From the NCBI GenBank assembly GCA_947646735.1, contig CANTFK010000993.1, forward strand, positions 1 to 64,000: a DNA stretch of 64,000 nucleotides. Reading direction: 5' to 3'. The translations under genes and the position numbers were made by a program. Shown one piece after another: positions 53,597-63,990 of the stretch (positions are counted from its first letter, which is position 1; each line of letters starts with the position of its first letter). The notes under the pieces are model-generated. The model did no database searches. It was not told the origin of the DNA and saw only the letters and a program-made list of their open reading frames with translations. The DNA is from Peronospora farinosa (lineage: Eukaryota; Oomycota; Peronosporomycetes; Peronosporales; Peronosporaceae).

Positions 53597-54030
53597 TTGT
53601 CCGAGGAACCAGTGTTGATTTTACCTGATGACTCCAAGCCATTCCACGTCGTATGTGACGCGAGCAATTTCTCTATAGGATGTGCCCTCATGCAATTTGA
53701 TGACGAGGGTCGAGAGCGCGTCGTGAGTTTTCAATCACGACAGATGAAACCTGCCGAGAAAAATTATCCGGTACACGACAAGGAACGTTTGGCTATGCGC
53801 TACGCGCTAATCAAGTTCCGAGTATATTTACTCGGCGAAAAGATGTTTTCTATCTACATAGATCTCGCATCATTACGTACCGCCGTCAAGAGTCCTTCTT
53901 TTTCCAGCGTATGGCACGGTGGTTGTCATTTTTCGCCGAGTATAATTTTGTGGTGCATTACAATCCTGTCAAGAATAATATTCTCGCTGACGCGCTTTCT
54001 CGTCGTCCTGATTACAATCCTCGGCGCGAC
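53597..54030 (+). pseudogene. Element D RNase H
   Basis: VVCDASNFSIGCALMQFDD, FQSRQMKPAEKNYPVHDKER and YALIKFRVYLLG form the RT-linked RNase H. A frameshift near 53900 leads to [19 protein letters not shown] and [12 protein letters not shown]. Removes the RNA strand during reverse transcription in intact elements. Confidence 0.82.
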
Positions 54031-54450
54031 ATTAGTCATCAAACGGAGATTGTTGATGACGACGATGATATCTGTGCGTGTTGTATTGAGCTGGAGCTCA
54101 ATGCGATGATTTCGACACCCGTGCTGTCAGTCCGAGCTCAAATCGCTAAATCTTACGCGAATAATTCCTTCTATGCGGGAATCATCAATTATCTCAGGGA
54201 CCCGAGTGAGGATTTACTCGTGAATTTGACGAAACCAACACGCGACAACATCAAGCGTTACGCGATTGACGGTCCGTTGCTGACGTACACGATGGACGTC
54301 TTTGATTCCCCGCGTGTCGTCATCCCTGCTGATGACGACCGTCGAGCCCGATTGGTTCATGAATTTCATGACAGCCCAGCTGGCGAACACCTGTGTCGCG
54401 AAAAGACGTCTGCGGCTATTTCTCGCGTGTTGTCATGCTTTATAGACATG
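54031..54450 (+). pseudogene. Element D integrase N-terminal fragment
   Basis: RRARLVHEFHDSPAGEHLCR and EKTSAAISRVLS match the integrase zinc-binding region (H-x-H), but the cysteine pair and the DDE core are missing where the inverted piece joins at about 54450. Confidence 0.75.
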
Positions 54451-54918
54451 AGTGGTTGCGGGAACCCCGCTCGACCACCTCAAAAATGTTTGGAAGACTA
54501 TGCTCGTCCGATGTGCTTGTATGCGGGAGCCTCTGCCCAACGGCTAGAAATTGATTGAGAGCCTCTGCTCCTACCATGTATATACACGTGGAAAATCCCC
54601 CTGCGCGACCGCCTCACTTTTAAAAGGAAACCCCTTCTCGACCGATGTCTGTGTATGCGGGACCCCCTGCTCGACCGCCTTGCTGAGAATCGTGAACCCC
54701 TGTTCGACCGATGTCTCTGTATGCGGGAACCGCTGTCCGACCGCTTTATTCTTTGGCTCCATCAGTGTAACGAAACATACCGCGCATAAATTATCATCGC
54801 TCTCTCTAAGCTGAATACTAGTACTCGCTCTGCTAGGTCCTGATGGACTAGCCTGGGAGGCGTGACGAGAAGGAGCTGGGGGTATATTATCACCCAACAT
54901 TTCCCTCTCTCGCGTCAT
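54450..54918 (-). repeat. Inverted copy of a D-type linker
   Basis: On the minus strand it reads CAVCFVTLMEPKNKAVGQRF then repeats of the AVEQG-PHTQTSVE type, matching 51840-52100 (CAVCSVTPMEPQNEAVEQRF). It is a separate, diverged copy rather than a simple inversion of element D, because the D copy is still in place 2.5 kb to the left. The rest, 54919-55104, shows nothing. Confidence 0.82.
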
Positions 54919-55104
54919 AGCAAGGCTGTCTCGCTGCGACCCTGTTTCGCTGCATCTGCATGCAGTTTAACACGGCGCAGGAGCTCTGCATAGTATTCGT
55001 CGGTTGTTTCATTCGAACGCAACAAGAAGGGGATAGGGAAAGCACGACCTAGTGCTTTATTCTGTCTTTTTCATGATGGAAAGAGGCTACATAGTTTATT
55101 AGCG

Positions 55105-55632
55105 TCAATAGTGGCACGCTCTAGGAACGTCGCGCACTAACCACTCGGATGGTGGTGGCATTGTTGGCAAACCATCACTCACGTAGCCGCCCTTGCGACG
55201 GAAAGCTAGTGAGGCCGACTGTTTAGTCGAAGGGGCTTTTTGCTCAATTTCACCTGAGTCTGACTTTCCATTATGGATTGTTAAGACATCAGACGTAGGG
55301 TTCACAGAGGCGGACGATTTAGAATCGCCGATCTGCTGTTGAGACGCGGCTGTTTCTTTCAAAGCAGCGCTCTCAGTTGTGGTCGCTGCGCTCGTTGGCG
55401 CAGACGACGAAGCATGACCCTCGCTGTCAGGAAGCATGGAAGCTTCCTGAAGGTTGGGTGTCTCAAATGATGGAGACAAATGTGTGGTGAAGCGAAGAGT
55501 GAATTTGGCAAAGTGTGATCGCATATTTTCGGTTAAGTCCGAAATGGTCAATACTGATGAATCGCGATCCAGCAGAAGAAGTTGCGAGACGTTGCAAATG
55601 GAATGGAAAACAGTGAATGGTGGTGCTCGCAA
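55105..55632 (-). CDS. Unidentified ORF, probably a truncated gene
   Basis: 175 residues with no ATG at the start; the frame opens after a stop, with AG splice-acceptor-like sequence nearby. The N-terminal stretch RAPPFTVFHSICNVSQLLLL is faintly like the PFT-QR-ELL motif of protein phosphatase 4 regulatory subunit 2, but the match is too weak to name it. The rest is Ser/Thr/Ala-rich and ends PPPSEWLVRDVPRACHY. It may be the last exon of a host gene whose upstream exons were lost to element E, which begins just beyond. Confidence 0.35.
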   Translation of the reverse strand: MRAPPFTVFHSICNVSQLLLLDRDSSVLTISDLTENMRSHFAKFTLRFTTHLSPSFETPNLQEASMLPDSEGHASSSAPTSAATTTESAALKETAASQQQIGDSKSSASVNPTSDVLTIHNGKSDSGEIEQKAPSTKQSASLAFRRKGGYVSDGLPTMPPPSEWLVRDVPRACHY

Positions 55633-55875
55633 TTATATGTTGAATTAATTACGGCCTAGAAATACGCAACTGCGATCTCCAGTATTTTCGATGACGATCC
55701 GCGTAAACACGATCGCTAAGAAGGAGAATTAGTAAGTCCAAGTATGTGGAAGACGATCTGGTGTAGATCACGTCACTATGGAAGGCTGGAATGAGGTGGA
55801 CATGACATATCATATAGATGGACCATTTCACATGATCCGAGGAACGGTGAAGGTGACAAGTCGTGATCCGTCGGA

Positions 55876-55952
55876 CCGCGATCCGATACTAATTATTAGT
55901 GCCGCGATCCGATACTAAAATAAGTACCGCGAACCGATACTAAAATGGTATT
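55876..55952. repeat. Three 25-bp tandem repeats in the element E leader
   Basis: CCGCGATCCGATACTAA starts units at 55876 and 55902; the third at 55927 reads CCGCGAACCGATACTAA. Unit length 25-26 bp. They may be part of an LTR promoter region. Confidence 0.75.
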
Positions 55953-56474
55953 AGATCCGATCGAGGTAGCGATCCAGATCGCGGCGATATTGTAGTGGAC
56001 CACATGCCAAGATCTGATTTTTCCGAAAGGGTGATACGTGGCATAGATCCTGAGCTACAGATAAGCAAGATCATAGGTTTTGGTATTTGATTGGTTAACT
56101 TTAAACAGAGTTCAATTTGCTTCTAAATACACGTGTCGACTTCTCTATTCCGGGCAGGATATTTGGCCTCCCGACGCCGAGATATCGACTACAAGTGCAC
56201 CCTGGATTGTTTTTGGCCAGGTAAAGAAATTTTCAACACAACAACTCAACTGCGATCGGACGCAGAAATAACAAGTAAGGGCAAGGCAAGCAAGTGCAGG
56301 ACGGATCAAGTGGTCAGAAGAAGATCCAAGCTTCGCTTTATTGGATTATTGGGATTAATTGGGAAGATCAACAAGCAAGTACCCGGTCGATTGTGTGAAT
56401 ATTACCGCACGATCACCACAAACCCCTATCCCAAACACAATTAGGATCAACATCGACTCAAGTCCACCGAGAAG

Positions 56475-56640
56475 AGATCAACCCGCCCAACCGACGGGTA
56501 CACAAGGTGAGGAAGAATTATACACGGAATCGGGGTACCCCCTCCGTTAGCCGGTCGTCCGGGCGCCAGTGGAGAGTTGGAATCGCATCATCAAATTTGC
56601 GAATCCCACTCCACTACAATGGTGCGCGTGCCCGGATCTT
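56475..56640 (+). repeat. Leader segment shared with positions 235-410
   Basis: Matches the start of the window across GACGGGTACACAAGGTGAG and GGGGTACCCCCTCCG. It lies 40 bp before the first gag-like frame and is likely the untranslated leader of the family. Bases 55953-56474 hold only short frames without domains. Confidence 0.6.
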
Positions 56641-56679
56641 CTGGTGACTCGGAATTTCATCGCGAGTCCCTGAGAGAAG

Positions 56680-58870
56680 ATGCAAATCAAAATTGAACCT
56701 GGGATTGAAACGTCAGCGGCAAAGGGATCACCGCAGACGTGTGAAGAAAAAAGATCCCCGGATCATCAGCGTTTTGGGAGGGGCGCAGATGAAAAGAAAA
56801 TCAAAGAGGAAGATCAAGAGATTGATCTGGAAGAAAACCTCTACCCCCTCCCCTGGTCCTTTCGAGGACCCCAGCGGATCGCGTTGCGAAACGCGATCCG
56901 CTGGATAAAAATCCTTCGGTTATAACCGAGGGAAATTTATCCAAAACCACTCCGAATTCGAAGAAGAAGAAGATTTCGAAGCCATCTCGAGTGAAGATGA
57001 AGGCGCCTGAATCGGATCATGATGATACCGACATGAAGCCGGCGCATGAGGAAGACAATACGGAAGGGTGGCAACTGGATCAGCTGGAATGGTGTTTTCA
57101 TTGGAAGGCGCTTAAGGATTTGTTGTCAAGCGGTCCCGTTTTAAAGATTGTGAATCCAAAGTTGATTGGATCGCTGCGAGGACCAATTTCAGCTCTCATT
57201 CCGACACCGAACCAGTTGGAAGCGATCCGTCGGCTTATGGAGTTGCTCCAAAACGCTGGATTCACCGCTGGAGCTTTTGACGCATAGGTGCTGTTGGAAT
57301 GCGATCATGATCGAGTGATCCAAGCAGGGCGATCTCTTTTTTCGAAGCTAGTTCCGCTACCGGGAGAGCGCGATCCGGTGGATCGGGGGTACAGCTGATC
57401 GTAGATATTCCAAAAGAATACCATACTGGATCTTCGCAATATATGTCAGCGGAATCCGAAGAGGAGTCGGATGAATCGATTAATATGCAGCGAATGTCAC
57501 TTGGACCGGCTGGTGCAGCGCATATCCGCAAACGACTGGCACCGATTAATGCCGGAGCACAATCGACGACGGCACTCACAGCTGAAGACATGAATGTTGC
57601 TGGATCAGGTAACTGCAATCCTATTTTGAAGCTGCTATGAGAATGTACGAGCAGGATCAAGCTCGCCTGATCTCCAGTCGATCCGCGATCCCCACAAATA
57701 CCCCAAAAGTCTGCATCCAGGATGTGGATATGGAATCGGCTGGATCGCGTCAATCGCGATCCAATAATTACGACCCAGATGATTTGGGGATGGAGGATCT
57801 AAGACGACCACAAGTGGCAAGCGCAGGCACTGTACCTAATGGTGGACTTGTCACGCAGCGAATTCGAATGTCTGCGATCGCAGATCTGAAAGAATTTACA
57901 GGACGGGACAAGGATGAAGATCGAGCGAGATGCTGGGTCAACAAGACCAAGTCTACGTGCTTACGCAATTAAGCCCCGGATGATGAAAAATGTCTAGTAA
58001 TTGGTGATTTGCTCACGGGGCCGGCGCGAAATTAGTACAGCCAGCTTAGTCGATCCACTCGGAATTCATGGAAGTCGTTGCTGGAGAGTTTCATGATCCA
58101 GTATTGTGGATATGGTATGTCTGTCGACAGACAATATTACCATGCGAAGAAGAGATCCGACGAAACGCCATTGGAATAATTGTATCGGCTGAACGTAGCC
58201 GCAATCCGAGCGAAAGTTCCCATTCGGGAGGGATCTCCTTCAATTCGCCGAGAACATGTGGAGCATTTCATTGTTACACTTGATGATCGCGATCTGGCTA
58301 AGTAGTTGACGTTGCTTCGCCTTGGAGACACCGACGATATGGAAGAAACTCTGCGAACATATCGACGCATGGAAGGAAGACAGTATCAGAGTTCAATGGG
58401 GTCAAGCAAATTTCGACAGCGATCCACGTCGGCTTCCACTCCGGCATCCTCTAAACCAACTCGTGCCGTGAGAGCGATTCGCCTGGAAGGCAGTAGAAGT
58501 GATTCAGACTCGGATATTAGTGGATCAGACGCCGAAACGGATCGACGTAATCTTTGTGTGGCTACAGTACCCGATCGCGTGAAAAAATTCAGTGAACAAC
58601 GTGCTGGATCGGACAATTTTGATCAAGATCGTGGTCCAGATCGCATGGGGCTTGTACCCATTGTGGATCAAAGAGAAACGATTATATTGGATGTTAGAAG
58701 AGACTAACGTGTCAAAAGTGTGGTCGTAAGGGACACCCTTCAGACAAATGTTTTTTAAATCTGTGCCGTCTGCGGAGATTTCCATGAAAATGGAAAGTGT
58801 CGAATGGAAGAATTCTACAACATGATACGTAAGTGGTATGTCCCAACCAATCATGCTGGAATGCTCCCGC
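56680..58870 (+). pseudogene. Element E gag with two zinc knuckles
   Basis: Gag text runs through several frames: an acidic and Lys-rich N terminus (56680-57290), LKEFTGRDKDEDRARCWVNK (57882-57945), LLRLGDTDDMEETLRTYRRM and EGRQYQSSMG (58309-58400), then two CCHC motifs, CQKCGRKGHPSDKC (58712-58753) and, one frame away, CAVCGDFHENGKC (about 58763-58801). A second, FHENG-type knuckle is characteristic of this oomycete Gypsy family. Stops and frameshifts are frequent. Confidence 0.78.
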
Positions 58871-58958
58871 CGAAGGCTGAAGAAATGTTGAACTAAGACA
58901 CTCGACAGGTTGGAATCTGGTACGAGCCGAGCGCTCTAGGCTCTGCATTTATGCATTT

Positions 58959-59947
58959 GTGGAAAGAGGATCGACAGATCAAGGTGTTAACACTCGGATC
59001 GACCCGATTTATACATGTGAGGATTCAAAATTTCTGCGTTCAATATCAAGTGTCGTAAGAGTGGATGAATATGCGCGATCGCCTGCGAAAATGGAGCTCG
59101 ACTTAGCACCAGGTGAATCACGGGGATATCGGAAATATCATACCTCAGGAAAATGGTTAAAGCAAGCCAAGGCAACGGGCAAGATCAACAATGAAAAAGC
59201 GACTATGTTATTCGATTCTATAGCCGAAGTCTCGATCGTCGACACTACCTTTGCTCGTAAGGTAGGATGTCATTGACGAGAGCCAGCCAGAGGCAAGAAT
59301 ATGTTGGGATTGGTGAAAACACATACATGACGGATGGTCGTACAAGAATCAAGATTACGCTGAATGTATCACTTGTCGATTATTTCGATGCTTGGGTAGG
59401 AGATCAAGTGTGTCAAGACGCGATCCTAGGAATGAATTTCATGGTACCGGCTGGAATACGCCTGGATTTAGACGATGAAACACTTTGTTTGCCTGATGAG
59501 GTCAGGATACTTTTGAATGGACGAAGACCCCCTTATCGGGCGACTATACAAGCGATCACAATTGCAAAACAACATGTGGTGATCCCAGTGGGTAAATCGA
59601 CCGAAGTGAAAATCGGAGTTAGTCCTCCTAAGGCTAAGATCTGGGTGAGGCGTGATCCGAAGTATGTGCCCACAGTGACTACGGGACCGGGTCAGATCAA
59701 GTATTTACAGCTAACAAATATCGGCGATCAAGAAGTGATTTCAAGCCATGGATCACCATTAGGTTGGTGGATGGTCGCTGATATGATACATCGGTCCCCA
59801 GGATGTGTCTCGGTTGGATCGCGTCGGTATAACGAATGGCAGACAATAGCGTTCGAAGCGACAACGGATCGGGAAGAAGTACAATTGGAGGAATTTACTG
59901 GATCGCTAGTGGATAATCCTTCATACCCTACGCCGAAGAGAATTTAA
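58959..59947 (+). pseudogene. Element E protease region
   Basis: The active-site segment ATMLFDSIAEVSIVDTTF (59199-59250) has Ile where the usual DSGAEVS has Gly, so it is likely inactive. After a frameshift at 59267-59280, the frame to 59947 contains DAILGMNFMVPAGIRLDLDD, typical of the second half of retropepsins, and a linker with VVIPVGKSTEVKIGV. Confidence 0.75.
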
Positions 59948-60237
59948 CACGTTCAAAGGCGGAAGCAGAAAAAAGACCAAGGTACCGGTGAAACTCGCGT
60001 CACGATCCAATGATGAACGCAGTATAATAACTGACGTCGGTGATAAAATTTTAGAAGACAAGAATACCAAGGATGAGCATCAACGATCAGCAGGATCGCC
60101 AGTTATGATCAATGCAATCAAAGGGACGCTAGAAGTCGATTAAATACAAGATGTGTCAGTCAAGGAAGCACGCACCAACGAGGACCGCAAATTAATTTAT
60201 TTGATCACTATATGTACTTCGTTTATCATGATTATAG

Positions 60238-60502
60238 AGGTCGCGATCCGACAATTATAGATCGCGACTCTGTAGATCGCGATCCAGTAATTATCTACTG
60301 TCTGTGGATCGCGATCCAGCAATTATTGATGGTATAGATTGCGATCCAAAAATTATTGATTGTGATCTTGACCGCGAATCGGCAATTGTTGATTGTGATT
60401 TTGTGGATCGCGATCCAGCAATTATTGATGGTGTAGATCGCACTCCAGCAAATATTGATTTTTGAAATCGCGATCCGGCAATGGTAGATCGCGATCCACA
60501 AT
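60238..60502 (+). repeat. GATCGCGATCC tandem array, about 35-bp units
   Basis: About eight units built on GATCGCGATCCAGCAATTATTGATGGT-like text (given here in pieces: GATCGCGATCCAGCA and ATTATTGATGGT). Read forward, one frame gives acidic repeats DRDPAIIDG, DCDPKIIDC, DRDPAIIDGVD up to a stop near 60463. Two antisense frames over the array are by-products. Confidence 0.85.
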
Positions 60503-60759
60503 ACCGAAAGCTGGCCAACGATTTAGATGTGGAAAACGAGGGAGAAATTTCGACGGAAAGTAAAGATGTAAATCCTGAAAGTCCAACACATTATTATGAA
60601 AGTGGCGAGCTGTATGCCGAGGATGTGGATCAACATATGGCAGTGTTGCCAGAATTGTTTCATCTACAGCCGAAGTCACAATCGATGACATCCAAGTGAG
60701 TGATACGGGAGTTCACTTAATTGAATACCAAGAAGGACTACAAATTTGATTTGGAAAAT

Positions 60760-61548
60760 TCGTCATTTGCTTATTGACAAAGGAAATGCGTTACCTCCAG
60801 CGGCAAGTGGAGCTGTGTGTGACATAGATGTTGGTGAGCACATCCGATCGCACAACGAGTACGACCGGTCGCGCCCAAATTTCGCGAGAAGTTAGCTGAC
60901 CTAATCAAGGGATTATTATCAGCTAAAATCATTCGACCGTCGACATCACCATGGGCCCCGCCAATTGTTGTGATTATTAAAAGAATGGTAACGACATCTG
61001 TTTGTGTATCGACTATTGACGGGTGAACCAACTGACGAGACTAATAGTTTACCCCATGCCTTTGATAAGTGAATTGCTACAGGATATGGACAAGGCGATG
61101 TGGTATTGCACTCTGGATATGGCGAGCAGATGTTGGGTCGTGAAAATGACGGAGCGGGCTTAAATGATTTCTGCTTTTGTTATACCGTCGGGTTTGTTTA
61201 AATGGTTGCGGATTCCGTTTAGGCTAAAAACGCCCAGCAGATTTATCAGCGACTTATAGACAATGCGTTGAATAAATATCTCAAGATCAGCAAAGGTCCA
61301 ATTACGATCGGTGCATAATCACCAAATTCGAGAGTCACAACTACTGGATCGCCAAGAATGGTTGACGTGTTTGCGGAGAAAAACTCGAATACCAGCCAGA
61401 ATCCTTCCGTGCTTGGTAGAAGATCATATATCGAAATCTGTTGATAAGCCTGACTTAAAGTTTTTGGGGACGACGAAAGGCGGATTACCTGGGACATCAA
61501 GTTTCACTCGCCTGAAATAAGGCACATCCAAAAGATCTAGGATCGCTT
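60760..61548 (+). pseudogene. Element E reverse transcriptase, heavily decayed
   Basis: Fragments in three frames keep the order of Gypsy RT: EKLADLIKGLLSAKIIRPST and SPWAPPIVVI (60885-60972), CIDY followed by TGA then RVNQLTRLIVYPMPLISELL (61010-61080), CTLDMASR (61109-61132), AFVIPSGLFKWLRIPF (61172-61220) and YQRLIDNALNKYLKI. The catalytic YxDD box was not found. Confidence 0.7.
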
Positions 61549-62100
61549 GTGAGTATCCCATTCCCTAAAACGTTTCGATCAATGCAGACGTTCCTGGGAA
61601 GTTTGAATTACTATAGCCGATTTATCGAAGAATTTGCGATTTATGCGTCGGTGTTGTACGAATTACGAAAAGCAGATTTCCATGAAATCCGCCGATTGGA
61701 TAAGGCGAATACATTGGCTACAGATGTCAGAAGTGGAACCGATTGTGACCGGCAAGAGATGAATCTACCTGATCCAGATCAAGATCCTGATAAAGGGGGC
61801 GATCCAGATCGAGAAGGTCGGACTCGATGGAAAAAATCGATGATCGCGTTCACTATGTTAAAAGCCAAGATCGCAAATACCCCGATCGTCAAACGATTCG
61901 ATCCAGATCGATCTCCAATTATTGTTGTCTACGCTAGTAAATGGGCGGTCTCCTCGGCTTTGCTGCAGGAATTTGACGGCATATATTGGCCGGTAACATT
62001 TTCAAGTCGAACGTTGGAGCTGAATGAAATAAATTACGGGATGGTCGAGAAAGAGGTGTTAGCACTTCTCCGGATTTGGATACATGCTATTCTATGCTAG
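61549..62100 (+). CDS. Element E RT-linked RNase H
   Basis: The RT connection reads MQTFLGSLNYYSRFIEEFAI. The RNase H motif IIVVYASKWAVSSALLQEFD (VVYAS where VCDAS is usual; the catalytic Asp is replaced by Tyr) is followed by PVTFSSRTLELNEINYGMVE and KEVLALLRIW. An Asp/Arg-rich insert (DPDQDPDKGGDPDREGR) lies in between. Confidence 0.8.
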   Translation: MSIPFPKTFRSMQTFLGSLNYYSRFIEEFAIYASVLYELRKADFHEIRRLDKANTLATDVRSGTDCDRQEMNLPDPDQDPDKGGDPDREGRTRWKKSMIAFTMLKAKIANTPIVKRFDPDRSPIIVVYASKWAVSSALLQEFDGIYWPVTFSSRTLELNEINYGMVEKEVLALLRIWIHAILC

Positions 62101-62299
62101 TCTCGCGAGAGATGAAGATTTTACGCGTTACTCAACGCTGGCCTGGTTAGTGAAATCCTTCGGTATTAATGGAAGGTGGGCCGCATTATTATCGACTTGG
62201 ACATTGAGAAATGTGAGAAAGGAGAAGACGAAATACTTGGTGATTTGGCGGCAAGTATAAGTCCCCGTAAAGAAGTCGATGAGATTTTAATTGCGATCG

Positions 62300-62319
62300 C
62301 CCCCCCCCCCCCCCCCCCC
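62300..62319 (+). repeat. Homopolymer of 20 C
   Basis: An uninterrupted run of twenty C directly after GCGATCG. It falls between the two RNase H regions. Its true length may be uncertain because such runs are hard to sequence. Confidence 0.9.
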
Positions 62320-62380
62320 GAAAACAGCCAAGAAGGACTATAGGTATGCCGCCCCCTACGGTGGGAAAAATGAAAGTATT

Positions 62381-62790
62381 TTGGTCGTCAGTTTTGATGG
62401 ATCGACACGAGTAAATCGTAATGGTGGAGCTTACAGTGCTATCGTATGGCAATGACCAGAGTGGACAATTTTGAAGGCAGTGTCTATATATTTAACGGAC
62501 CTAACAGTGAATGAAGCAGAATATAACGGCATGTTGCTGGGTTTTGAATTACTCGCAAACCAAAACAGGGGACGAGTCAAAATTTGTGAAGATTTAAACT
62601 TAGCGATTCGACAAATGCGGGGAGAGATTAATTGTAAAGCGCCAGGGCTAAAATTATTGCGACATAAAGCGTTAAAGAAATTGCGGTCGTGGCCCGCTCA
62701 TGAGTTTCTACATATGAAACGCGATTGGAATCAGAGCGCAGATTGATTGGCTAGTATCGCATTGCAACGAGAAGAGAGGGCGAGTGTGAC
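62381..62790 (+). pseudogene. Element E second RNase H (aRNH-type)
   Basis: A separate ribonuclease H follows the RT-linked one: LVVSFDGSTRVNRNGGAYSA (first Asp), NEAEYNGMLLGFELL (Glu), CEDLNLAIRQMRGE (Asp) and NQSAD with a TGA before LASIALQRE (last Asp). All four acidic catalytic residues can be placed, though stops separate the first strand (TGA at about 62456) and the end. This extra domain is known from some chromoviruses, where it may replace the degenerate first RNase H. Confidence 0.78.
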
Positions 62791-62929
62791 TACGGATGAG
62801 GACGCCAAGATTTAATTACGCATAGGATCGGTTAGATGAATTGCTGAATCCTTAAGAAACCAAGTCATTAATTAAAGCAGCGGCGATCACCCGATCACCG
62901 CGAAGATCAAAGCCACCACGGATATTGCA

Positions 62930-63232
62930 GGAATAAATGGTTCAACAGTAGCCCAAACTATCGGTGAAAACTATGAAGAGTGTGTCTTTCGTCGTTTTGG
63001 TGCTAGTGAAGCAAACGTCATAACCGAGAACCCGGATTTATGTCTGATTTTTTTTCGTGCATTCAACCGAATTATTGGACAGAAGCAAAGGTCAGCGATG
63101 GCATACCGACCTCAAGCAAATGGAACTGCTGAGCGTATGGTGCAAACTCTGACTCGTTTACTAAAGATGTATGTCTCTGAAGTTAATCAACAAGATTGGG
63201 ACGAGTAGCCGAGCGTTTAACTTTCGCGATTA
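62930..63232 (+). pseudogene. Element E integrase core fragment
   Basis: CVFRRFGASEANVITENPDL, then AYRPQANGTAERMVQTLTRL, which holds the catalytic Glu, and LLKMYVSEVNQQDWDE. The zinc domain and the first catalytic Asp are missing. A frame change in the T-rich run near 63050 would give PGFMSDFF, closer to the family. Confidence 0.75.
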
Positions 63233-63284
63233 ATACCGCCTAAGATCGGGTGCGTGGCGACACGCCATTTTTCTTGATTCATGG

Positions 63285-63734
63285 ATGGGCTTGCGATCTA
63301 CGTTGAAAGACACATTACCCTTAGGAAGTGCTAGGCGTCGGGATCGCGATCCACACAGGTGGCGATATCATGTGCAGCGGCATTATCAGCGGGCGAGAGA
63401 AGCAATCGATGAGAGACTTAGAGCTGCGATCCAAACACGTGCTGATCGCCACAATGAAAATCTCAAGCTTCAAGAAACTGGACCAGGGGTGCAAGTCTGG
63501 TTATATTTGGATCGTGTGAAAGAAGGGTACACTCGAAAGCTAGCACATATGTGGCATGGACCTTTTCGAGCGAAAGAAATGTGTGGAGATCACGCTGTCC
63601 GCCTGGAGATCGCTGGTACACCATATCGACTATTTCCTATTGTGCATATATCTAGGTTGAATAAAGTAATGATGTTCCCGGATCGTCCAAAAACTTTTGC
63701 TGACGATCGAAGAAGAATATCGATTCGATTTTGA
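63285..63734 (+). CDS. Element E integrase C-terminal (GPY/F) region
   Basis: 149 residues: a basic helix (YHVQRHYQRAREAIDERLRA), VQVWLYLDRVKEGYTRKLAH, then MWHGPFRAKEMCGDHAVRLE (GPF motif) and PIVHISRLNKV. This module links the DDE core to the chromodomain. Confidence 0.82.
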   Translation: MGLRSTLKDTLPLGSARRRDRDPHRWRYHVQRHYQRAREAIDERLRAAIQTRADRHNENLKLQETGPGVQVWLYLDRVKEGYTRKLAHMWHGPFRAKEMCGDHAVRLEIAGTPYRLFPIVHISRLNKVMMFPDRPKTFADDRRRISIRF

Positions 63735-63739
63735 CGATG

Positions 63740-63990
63740 CACTTTTGCCGGAAGATAGTTTCAAAGTCGATCTTGAAGATGATGAATTCGAAGTGGAAAA
63801 GATTGTGGATGTACAATCTGATAGAAAGACACGTTTTAGTCGAGTACATAAACAGTTTTAAGTCTTTCGGAAAGGTTATGCTGACCCATCCTGGGTGGAT
63901 GAAGCCGATTAGATTTGTGGTGCACTATTGAGAGATTTTGAGCGAAGCGAAATTAGCCAAAATCGTTTTGAAGTGATGCAGTCACATTAA
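63740..63990 (+). pseudogene. Element E chromodomain
   Basis: In the frame after the GPY/F region: DDEFEVEKIVDVQSDRKTRF, then a TAA, FRKGYADPSWVDEAD, a TAG, and CGALLRDFERSEISQNRFEV. The order and spacing (EVEKI... KGY...P.W....L) are those of a chromodomain, with two stops. The element ends at or beyond the window edge. Confidence 0.78.

Larger units (their letters stand above)
50190..54450 (+). mobile_element. Element D: Gypsy element, gag to integrase start
   Basis: Gag, protease, a repeat-bearing linker, RT, RNase H and the first part of integrase follow in order. At about 54450 the integrase zinc domain breaks off and an inverted piece of a related linker begins. Numerous frameshifts and stops make it defective. 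Confidence 0.88.

Noticed and set aside
60291..60518. Ser/Ile-rich minus-strand ORFs
   Set aside because: By-product of reading the GATCGCGATCC tandem array backwards.
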